A DNA stretch of 64,000 nucleotides from CAZTVF01 sp964616985 (GTDB lineage Bacteria > Planctomycetota > Phycisphaerae > SM23-33): assembly GCA_964616985.1 (NCBI GenBank), contig CAZTVF010000002.1, positions 29,592 through 93,591 on the forward strand, in the 5' to 3' direction. Of this stretch, positions 54,114 to 60,254 are shown in pieces; position 1 is the first letter of the stretch, and each line of letters opens with the position of its first letter. A model generated the notes under the pieces. That model worked only from the letters and a program-made list of their open reading frames with translations. It was not told the DNA's origin and did not search any database. A program made the translations under genes and the position numbers.

Positions 54114-55240
54114 ACGCCCTCCAGCAGCAAAGCGCCTTGCTGGCTGCCGTGGCCAAAGCAGTGGGCCAGCACGTGTTTGCCCGCCCCTGCACCATGGGCC
54201 ATCGTGGCGGCCAGCGCCACCTGGACGGCGGCGGCCGCGGCAAACAGGTTGCCCAGGTATCGCTTGGGATGCACTCGCCGGCCGACGAGCAGCGATGCCC
54301 GCGCGATCGCTTCTGTTTCCGCCTGGGCGATGAAACGGTCGCCATCGCCCGCCGGGACGAGATCCACTGCGCCGCCTGCCCCGATGTCGCCGATCACGTT
54401 GCGGAACGTCGCCGCTAGGTCTGCGGGCGTGGGGGCGGTTCGCATCACATGCCGGGCCACCCTGGCATATATTCGGGCGCCGCGCGCCCGTGCTTGCCGT
54501 TCCTCCTCCAGCACGAGGAAGGCGGCGCCCTCGCCGGGAATGGAGCCCTCGCCGTGCTGTGCCCACGAGCGGAACGCCCCGATCTGCTGCAGGCTGACGA
54601 AGGCGAATTCGTGCGTCCGCACATCGCTCCCGCCCACCAGCGCGCACGCAACGCGGCCCTCCTGGATTTCCCGCACCCCGGCGGCGATCGCCTGCACGCC
54701 TTGCCCTTCCCACGGTGTATAGATGCCGTTGGGGCCGCGAATGTTCGCGAAGATCGAGACGAAGCAGATCGGCATGTTGGCCAGGATCTTGAACGATAGC
54801 ACCGGCCGGACGCGCTTGAGCGCCACGCGGCCGAATTGGGCCAGGTCCAGCCCGCCTTGGGCGTCGGCTGAGTGCTTGACCAGCGAACTGACCTCCTCGG
54901 CCGCCATACCGGTCAGGCCGGTGGCGCCGAAAAGTGCGATGGCCTGGGACGGATACGTCTGGCCCGGCTGGAGGTCGGCGTCGGCTAACGCCAGGCGCGC
55001 CGCCGCCACGGCCAGTTGCGCGTCGCGACTCATGAGCCGCAGGGATTTGCCGTCTTCGACATATTGCTCGGGGTGAAACTCTGCGATCGGGGCGACGGAC
55101 TTGCACAGCAGCGACGTCGTATCGAACGCCGGCCGCCGCGAGGCCGACTCGCCCCGCGCGATCCGCTCCAGCACCGCCGCCGGCGTGGCGCCCAGCGGCG
55201 TCACCAGCCCCAGTCCCGTTATGACCACCTTTTCGTACAT
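54110..55240 (-). CDS. Chain-length-factor-like ketosynthase homologue without catalytic residues
   Basis: A 376-residue thiolase-fold protein. ATG 55240 has AAGG 5 nt upstream. The longer frame adds 145 residues reading the FabZ-like gene out of frame. MYEKVVITGLGLVTPLGATP and SFKILANMPICFVSIFANIR show the ketosynthase fold. At the nucleophile position, where a KAS has CAxGxxAI, it reads YTPWEGQGVQAI, so Cys is replaced, apparently by Glu (about 178). The AHGTGT His is lost (VPAGDGDRF) and the KSxxGH segment has become PKRYLGNLFAAAAA. It keeps GSIPGEGAAFLVLEEE. Loss of the Cys with the fold kept is the mark of chain length factors, so I propose it controls chain length in a heterodimer with the next gene's product. 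Confidence 0.87.
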   Translation of the reverse strand: MYEKVVITGLGLVTPLGATPAAVLERIARGESASRRPAFDTTSLLCKSVAPIAEFHPEQYVEDGKSLRLMSRDAQLAVAAARLALADADLQPGQTYPSQAIALFGATGLTGMAAEEVSSLVKHSADAQGGLDLAQFGRVALKRVRPVLSFKILANMPICFVSIFANIRGPNGIYTPWEGQGVQAIAAGVREIQEGRVACALVGGSDVRTHEFAFVSLQQIGAFRSWAQHGEGSIPGEGAAFLVLEEERQARARGARIYARVARHVMRTAPTPADLAATFRNVIGDIGAGGAVDLVPAGDGDRFIAQAETEAIARASLLVGRRVHPKRYLGNLFAAAAAVQVALAATMAHGAGAGKHVLAHCFGHGSQQGALLLEGV

Positions 55241-55254
55241 GCCGCCCTTCTCGC

Positions 55255-55707
55255 TTACGGCTGCATCCAGAGCTTCATCATCGTCTTTCGCTTCTGGGCC
55301 AACTGCGGATCGTCCACGTACATGAACGCGAAGGCCATGCCGGAACTGACCACCGGTTCCCCGTCCCGCAGGGCCTGCACGGCCACCTTGCCGCCGTTTT
55401 CGTTCAGGGCCGTCACCTCGGTCCTGTACGTGAGCGTGTCGCCCGGCCGGACGAACTCGCGAAACTTCGTCCGCTCCAGCAGCGTCAGCACCGCCTTGGC
55501 ATCCCTGGCGTATTTGTCCAGCAGGCTCGCCTCCAGCAGCAGGCCCGACACCTGCGCCATCCCCTCGATCATCAGCACGCCCGGCATGACGGGCCGACGC
55601 GGGAAGTGGTCGTCGAAGAAATCCTCGCTCAAGGCGACGTTCTTGATCGCCTCTGCCGAGCGGCCCACCTCCCACCGCGTGATTCGGTCAATCAGAAAGA
55701 ATCGCAT
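55255..55707 (-). CDS. FabZ-like 3-hydroxyacyl-ACP dehydratase
   Basis: A 150-residue hot-dog dehydratase. ATG 55707 has GGAGGAGG just upstream and overlaps the regulator gene's end by 16 nt. The 250 extra residues of the open frame are a shadow of the regulator. It begins MRFFLIDRITRWEVGRSAEA and carries FFDDHFPRRPVMPGVLMIEG, with the catalytic His about 34 and Glu about 48. The later strands FREFVRPGDTLTYRTEV and SSGMAFAFMYVDD are also typical. It would form the trans-2-enoyl-ACP after reduction. It is the first enzyme gene of the operon, 14 nt before the chain-length-factor-like gene. Confidence 0.92.
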   Translation of the reverse strand: MRFFLIDRITRWEVGRSAEAIKNVALSEDFFDDHFPRRPVMPGVLMIEGMAQVSGLLLEASLLDKYARDAKAVLTLLERTKFREFVRPGDTLTYRTEVTALNENGGKVAVQALRDGEPVVSSGMAFAFMYVDDPQLAQKRKTMMKLWMQP

Positions 55708-56357
55708 TTGCCTCCTCCATGGCCTTGTTGCTGGCCGCTGGCGGCGAGGAATTGCCGCACGATTTCGTCCATCTCCCCCAGGTTGGTGGTGATCGCATAT
55801 CCCTTGGCCCACAAGGGGGGAGCAATCTGGGCGAGACGCCTTCTGAGGGCATGTTCCGTGGTGGCGCGCACCCGTCGGGCGGCGAGCTCCGGCGAGTGGT
55901 TCGGCCAGGCCTCCACCACCAGGACCAGGTGGTCGGGCTGGATTCTCTTCTCGATCAGCTTCCAGCCGTGCTCGGCGGCCAAGTTCCCCAAGGCTTTCTC
56001 CAGATCCTTTCGGGCCTCGCGCTGGAGCACAGGCCGCAGGCCTTGCGTCGCCAGGACCAGGCCATACTGAACACGATGCAGGACGCCCTCGTCCGTCTTT
56101 GCGAATTCGTGGAGTTTGCGTTTGATGCGGCTGATAAGAGAGGGGCGGCCCAGGACGGTGATGGATCGCGGCTGATCCGGCAGCTTGGTGAGGTATCCCT
56201 TTCTTTCCAGGGCGGCCACGTGCCCTCGGACCGCGCTGACGTTGGTCAGCCCCACCGCCTCGCCGATCTCCCGCAGGCTGGGGGCATACCCGCGATGTTG
56301 CCCGAAGTCTGACACAAAGCTCAAGATGGCTTGCTGCCTCGGTGTCAACGGCCTCAT
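55692..56357 (-). CDS. LexA-type HTH fused to inactive IS200-type transposase domain (regulator)
   Basis: A 221-residue protein, first gene of the lipid operon, ATG 56357. Residues 1-68 match the LexA DNA-binding domain: LTPRQQAILSFVSDFGQHRG, APSLREIGEAVGL, HVAALERKGYLTKLPDQPRS. In place of the S24 autoprotease, residues about 91-212 look like the Y1 transposase (IS200/IS605 TnpA) domain: HRVQYGLVLATQGLRPVL, IEKRIQPDHLVLVVEAWP, PPLWAKGYAITTNLGEMDEI. The HUH motif is H143-L-V145 instead of His-x-His, and the catalytic Tyr position (YIxxQ) is F203 (QFLAASGQ). It cannot transpose by the known chemistry. I infer a domesticated DNA-binding domain, with the protein acting as operon regulator and perhaps self-repressor. 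Confidence 0.85.
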   Translation of the reverse strand: MRPLTPRQQAILSFVSDFGQHRGYAPSLREIGEAVGLTNVSAVRGHVAALERKGYLTKLPDQPRSITVLGRPSLISRIKRKLHEFAKTDEGVLHRVQYGLVLATQGLRPVLQREARKDLEKALGNLAAEHGWKLIEKRIQPDHLVLVVEAWPNHSPELAARRVRATTEHALRRRLAQIAPPLWAKGYAITTNLGEMDEIVRQFLAASGQQQGHGGGKCDSF

Positions 56358-56368
56358 ATGTCCACCTG

Positions 56369-56386
56369 ATTAGTGCTGGTGCTAAT
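56369..56386. promoter_or_regulatory. Inverted-repeat operator candidate at the operon start
   Basis: ATTAG and CTAAT (56369-56373 and 56382-56386) are separated by 8 nt, next to the -10 and over the expected start point. Together with the ACTAAT in the spacer this gives three half-sites. It is placed for repression by the HTH protein encoded downstream. Confidence 0.5.
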
Positions 56387-56414
56387 ACTATAGGTGCGCA
56401 TACTAATGCGTCAA
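56387..56414 (-). promoter_or_regulatory. Promoter of the 15-gene lipid operon
   Basis: On the minus strand, TTGACG (56409-56414), a 16-nt spacer and TATAGT (56387-56392), each one mismatch from the sigma-70 consensus. Transcription would start near 56380, about 25 nt before the regulator ATG. A copy of ATACTAATGC fills part of the spacer. Confidence 0.6.
56400..56409. repeat. ATACTAATGC, copy 1 (operon promoter spacer)
   Basis: Exact 10-mer shared with 56635-56644. Here it lies between the -35 and -10 of the minus-strand promoter. The core ACTAAT also occurs, inverted, at 56369. Confidence 0.7.
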
Positions 56415-56630
56415 TATCGATGTATAAAATAAAAGAATGCCGCTCTGCCAGACGGGTCACCCGTGCGAATCCAGCCGGTTCTGCCCCCGATCAGATTGCC
56501 CCTGTACGGGTTAACCTGAAGGGCGTACATAGCGGCGAGCTATATGATAATCAGTACACCAGCAATTTACGGTCGTACAACCATGCAGGAGCATGCGGGA
56601 ACAGAAGAGATGGTGACAGGAGTGCAGGCC

Positions 56631-56639
56631 TGCTATACT
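56631..56639 (+). promoter_or_regulatory. Extended -10 promoter candidate for the efflux genes
   Basis: TGCTATACT is an extended -10 (TGn plus TATACT). No good -35 is visible. Transcription would begin near 56646, only about 5 nt before ATG 56651, so the first message may be nearly leaderless. Confidence 0.4.
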
Positions 56640-56644
56640 AATGC
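56635..56644. repeat. ATACTAATGC, copy 2 (efflux-side promoter)
   Basis: Exact second copy of the 10-mer, overlapping the plus-strand -10 candidate in front of the efflux genes. It suggests one DNA-binding protein reads both promoters. Confidence 0.7.
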
Positions 56645-56650
56645 ACTGTG

Positions 56651-57049
56651 ATGGACATGAAGCGAGCATCTGAGATATCCCGAGCGGTAGCCGGCATCGC
56701 CATGATCGTGCTGATGACCGTGGCATCGATGCATGGGCGGTGCCAGACCGACGACGAAACGGCCGTTAAGGAGTCGCTGGGGCTAGGCCTCGTGCCGGCT
56801 CCGTGCACGCCGAGCTCGGTCTCCGGCAGCCACTCGCATTGCTCCTGTTCCCCCTGTGGCGATCCCCCCCTCAAGGCCTCGACCGTTTCATGGCAAGCCA
56901 AGAAGTCGCACCGCGAAAGCCAGCAAGCCACTCCTGCCCCCTTGGCGCGCGTGGCCCGACTATCGCAGCCGAGCAATGACAGCCATCTTCGCCGCCTCGA
57001 TCTTCCCCCGATTAACTCAGCCCTTCATAGCACGGTCCTCGTAATCTGA
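56651..57049 (+). CDS. Small exported His/Cys-rich protein ahead of the efflux operon
   Basis: A 132-residue protein of unknown family. ATG 56651 or ATG 56657 are both possible starts and no Shine-Dalgarno is seen. Residues about 10-29 (AVAGIAMIVLMTVASMHGR) form a signal peptide or membrane anchor. The middle has GSHSHCSCSPCGDPP, a compact His/Cys cluster suited to binding a soft metal. The rest is low in hydrophobic residues and Ser/Pro-rich. It precedes the CzcCBA-type genes by about 110 nt in the same direction. I infer a periplasmic metal-binding or sensing protein. It could also be a non-functional open frame, since no homologue is recognised. Confidence 0.55.
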   Translation: MDMKRASEISRAVAGIAMIVLMTVASMHGRCQTDDETAVKESLGLGLVPAPCTPSSVSGSHSHCSCSPCGDPPLKASTVSWQAKKSHRESQQATPAPLARVARLSQPSNDSHLRRLDLPPINSALHSTVLVI

Positions 57050-57158
57050 CCGCCCCGGTTTCTTTCGCCTAAGATTCTGTCTGGCACGCAAGTGCTTGCA
57101 CTTTGCACGCACTTGCTGTTGTCCCCCGTTTACCCCAGATCTGGACAAGGAGACTCGC

Positions 57159-58565
57159 ATGACAGGCAAGCCCACAGGCGGGCCGCTGATGCTCGCAGTC
57201 CTGGCGACTATGGCCGGCTGCACCGCAGACATAGTGGATAAGGGCTGGCAGCCGATGAGGCCGCTGGGCAAGGACCTGGCCACCATGCGCCCACCGGTCG
57301 ACTCCAAAGCGGATGCTCAGCCGGAGGTGGTCTCCGAGCCAACCGGCGCGCTGAACTTACGGCAAGCGCTGGCCTTGGCGATGCTCCACAGCCCCGACCT
57401 GGCCGGCGCATCATGGGACGTGCGGATGGCGGAGGCCCGGGCGATACAAGCCAGCCTGCCGCCCAATCCTGAGATTGGCCTTGATCTGGAATCGGTCGCC
57501 AGCCCTCGCGTCGTCGAAACCGTACTGTCGCTGGGGCAGGTTGTCTTTCTCAGCGACAAGCTGGCACGGCAGAAGCAGGTCGCCCTGCTCGACCGCGACA
57601 TGAGCGGCTGGGACTGGGAAGCCCGCCGCGTCCGCGTCTACTCGGAAACCACCAAGGCATTCGTGGCACTGGTGGCCGCACAGGAGCGGCTGGCTTTGAC
57701 CGAGGACGTCGTGGGCATCTCGCAGAAGTTCCTGGGCACCGCCGGCGAGCGGGTCCGCAGCGGCAAAACATCTCCCCTGGAAGAGATGAAATCCAAGGTG
57801 GAATTGAGCACACTGCGCGCGGATATGGAGCAGGCGCGGCAGGCCGTGCTGGCGGCCAGGCAGCGGCTGGCGGCAACATGGGGAGGCACGAGCCCCACGT
57901 TCACCATGGCGGAAGGACGGCTTGAGGTGAAGGGCGCGATTCCCACCGTGGATCAAGTGTTCTGTCTGATGGAGCAGAGCCCCGAGGTTGCTCGCTGGAC
58001 GACGGAGATGCAGCGTCGCCGGGCGGTCGCCCGACTGGAGGTGCGAAAGGCGATCCCTGACCTGACCATCGGCGGCGGCTTGAAGCGAGAGAAAGCGGAC
58101 GGCGAGGCGGCAGTCAAGGGGCTCACGGTTGGCGCCTCGATCCCGATCCCGATCTTTGACCGCAACCAAGGCGGTATCAAGGAATCCCGCTATAGCCTGG
58201 CCAAGGGGCACGAGGAGCAGCGGGCAACAAGGGTCCGTGTCTTGACGGAGATCGCGGACGCATATCAATCGATGGCTTCGGCCCACGCTCGCTCGGCCAT
58301 CCTGGGCAACGAGGTTGTTCCCGAGGCACAGAAGGCGTTTGACGCGGCGTCGGCGGGATATAACGAAGGCAAGTACCCATACCTGGATGTCTTGGACGCG
58401 CAGCGTACCGTTTTCGGCGCGCGGGCTCAGCACCTCGAGGCCCTGGCCGAATACCTGAGGGCCGTCGCTGACATCGAGGGGCTGGTCGGGCAGAGCATCG
58501 AGAGCATTGTGAACACCAAGGTAACCACACAGCACGCGACGACTCAGAAGTCGCAGGAGAAGTAG
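57159..58565 (+). CDS. TolC/CzcC-family outer membrane efflux protein
   Basis: A 468-residue outer membrane factor of the heavy-metal efflux type. ATG 57159 has AAGGAG 6 nt upstream; the longer frame adds 21 residues. MTGKPTGGPLMLAVLATMAGC is a lipoprotein signal, with the modified Cys at about 21. Two TolC-type repeats follow: ALNLRQALALAMLHSPDLAG, GLDLESVASPRVVETVLSLG, VYSETTKAFVALVAAQERL, then GASIPIPIFDRNQGGIKESR and EIADAYQSMASAHA. The VGASIPIPIFDRN element is a family hallmark. It forms the exit channel for the adaptor and pump encoded next. Its stop is directly followed by the adaptor ATG 58567. Confidence 0.92.
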   Translation: MTGKPTGGPLMLAVLATMAGCTADIVDKGWQPMRPLGKDLATMRPPVDSKADAQPEVVSEPTGALNLRQALALAMLHSPDLAGASWDVRMAEARAIQASLPPNPEIGLDLESVASPRVVETVLSLGQVVFLSDKLARQKQVALLDRDMSGWDWEARRVRVYSETTKAFVALVAAQERLALTEDVVGISQKFLGTAGERVRSGKTSPLEEMKSKVELSTLRADMEQARQAVLAARQRLAATWGGTSPTFTMAEGRLEVKGAIPTVDQVFCLMEQSPEVARWTTEMQRRRAVARLEVRKAIPDLTIGGGLKREKADGEAAVKGLTVGASIPIPIFDRNQGGIKESRYSLAKGHEEQRATRVRVLTEIADAYQSMASAHARSAILGNEVVPEAQKAFDAASAGYNEGKYPYLDVLDAQRTVFGARAQHLEALAEYLRAVADIEGLVGQSIESIVNTKVTTQHATTQKSQEK

Positions 58566-58566
58566 C

Positions 58567-60204
58567 ATGACCATCAACCGGAAACATCTCGGGCTTGGCG
58601 TCGCGGCAGTCGTGGCCGTTGCGGCCATCGTCGCTTGGATGAGCGGAGCATCTTCAGGCGGAACACGGCAGTGGCCAACCACGCCCCAGGCTGCCGAGGC
58701 GCAATGCGACTCGCATGGGTGTGAAGACCATGGGCAAGAGACCAAGGCCAAGCATGGTGACGATGACGGCCATGGGCACGGTCACGCCGATGCCACGGCC
58801 AATCTTGATCCAGAAGAGATCGAGAAGAAGATGTGCGAGCACAAGATCCGGCAGGTTGAATGCGATGAATGCCGGTACGAGTTGGGCGTGGTGAAGGTGG
58901 ATCCGTCCGTGACCGGCGCTTTGACCAGGACGGCAGCAGTCCAGGAAGGCGATCTGGGCAAGACGTTGCGTCTGACGGGCGAGGTCCAATACGACCAGAC
59001 GATGCTGGTAGACGTGTTGCCCGCTGCCGCAGGCAAGGTCGTGACCGTAAAGGCGCGGCTGGGCCAGAAGGTGCAGGCCGGCGAGGTCTTGGCGGTGATT
59101 CACTCCGGCGATTTCGGCCAGGCCAAGGCGGCATACCTGGAGGCGCATGCGGCGGCGAAGGTCTCACAGCAGGAAGAGAGCCGGCAGGCGGCGATCGCTT
59201 CCGCCCTGGAAAGGTTCGTCGCCTCTGCGAAGGACGGTCCGGAATCGGGCATCCCCGTTGAAACGCTGGGGGAATGGAAGTCCAAGCTGATCGGCGCGGT
59301 GGCGCGGCTGCGCCAGGCCAAGACTGTCCTGGAGCGAGAGAAGTCGCTCGTGGCCAAGCAGGCATCGAGCAAGGCGGAACTGGAGACGGCCGAACGCGAG
59401 ATGCAGACGGCGCAGGCGGACTACGTCGCCCTCTTTGAGGAGATCCAGCTCAACGTCAAGCTCGACCGTCTGAAGACGGAGAGCGCGGCCAGACTGGCCG
59501 ATGCCAGGTTGAACGCGGCCGAGCAGCGGCTGCATTTGTTTGGCTTGGACGACCAGGCAATCAAGGCGGTTGAGCAGATGAAGGATGACGGCCAGTTCGC
59601 CCAGTTGGAGGTCAAGGCCCCGCGAGCGGGCGTCATCACCGCTCAGAACATCACCGAAGGCAAGTTCATCGAATCCTCCCAGAGTCTGTACACGATTGCC
59701 GACACGTCCAACGTCTGGGTCTGGTGCGACCTGTACGAGCGCGACCTCGGGCCGTTGCACGAGCGCCTGGTCAAGGGCGACAAGCCCCAGGCCATCGTCA
59801 AGGTCACTGCATTCTCCGACCTCTTCCCAGGCGATGTAGACCTGTTGGACAGCGCCGTCAATGAAACCACCCGAACCGTCAAGGTGCGGGTGCAGGTCAA
59901 GAACGAGCAGGGCAAACTGCGCCCCGGCATGTTCGCTGCCGTAGACATCCCTTTGACGGAGGGCACGAAGGTTGCGCTGGTGCCGCGACAGGCCGTCCTG
60001 AGCGACGCAGGCCAGACTTTTGCCTTCGTCCACTGGAAGGATGACCTGTGGCTGCGGCGAGATGTGAACGTTGGTAGAGTTCAGGGCGAAATGGTCGAGA
60101 TTCTCAGCGGACTTTCAGCCGGAGACAGGGTTGTGGCTGGCGGCGGGTTCCTGTTCAAGAGCGACATCCTGCGGGCCAAGATGGGAGCGGGCTGCGCGGA
60201 TTGA
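58567..60204 (+). CDS. CzcB/CusB-type periplasmic adaptor with metal-binding N-terminus
   Basis: A 545-residue membrane fusion protein starting one base after the CzcC-like stop. Residues about 7-25 (HLGLGVAAVVAVAAIVAW) anchor it in the inner membrane. A His/Asp-rich stretch GDDDGHGHGHAD (about 64-76) is followed by MCEHKIRQVECDECRYELG, the C-x-E-H...C-x-x-C motif of many CzcB proteins. Then come the beta-barrel/lipoyl part (LRLTGEVQYDQT, GKVVTVKARLGQKVQAGEVL), a long helical hairpin (about 190-320) and ITAQNITEGKFIESSQSLYT. It links the RND pump to the outer membrane channel and may hand metal to the pump. The operon order C-B-A is typical. Confidence 0.93.
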   Translation: MTINRKHLGLGVAAVVAVAAIVAWMSGASSGGTRQWPTTPQAAEAQCDSHGCEDHGQETKAKHGDDDGHGHGHADATANLDPEEIEKKMCEHKIRQVECDECRYELGVVKVDPSVTGALTRTAAVQEGDLGKTLRLTGEVQYDQTMLVDVLPAAAGKVVTVKARLGQKVQAGEVLAVIHSGDFGQAKAAYLEAHAAAKVSQQEESRQAAIASALERFVASAKDGPESGIPVETLGEWKSKLIGAVARLRQAKTVLEREKSLVAKQASSKAELETAEREMQTAQADYVALFEEIQLNVKLDRLKTESAARLADARLNAAEQRLHLFGLDDQAIKAVEQMKDDGQFAQLEVKAPRAGVITAQNITEGKFIESSQSLYTIADTSNVWVWCDLYERDLGPLHERLVKGDKPQAIVKVTAFSDLFPGDVDLLDSAVNETTRTVKVRVQVKNEQGKLRPGMFAAVDIPLTEGTKVALVPRQAVLSDAGQTFAFVHWKDDLWLRRDVNVGRVQGEMVEILSGLSAGDRVVAGGGFLFKSDILRAKMGAGCAD

Positions 60205-60254
60205 GCTTCGTTCCCAACGGGCTGTCAATGGTCCCACCGAGGCAGGAGATATGA

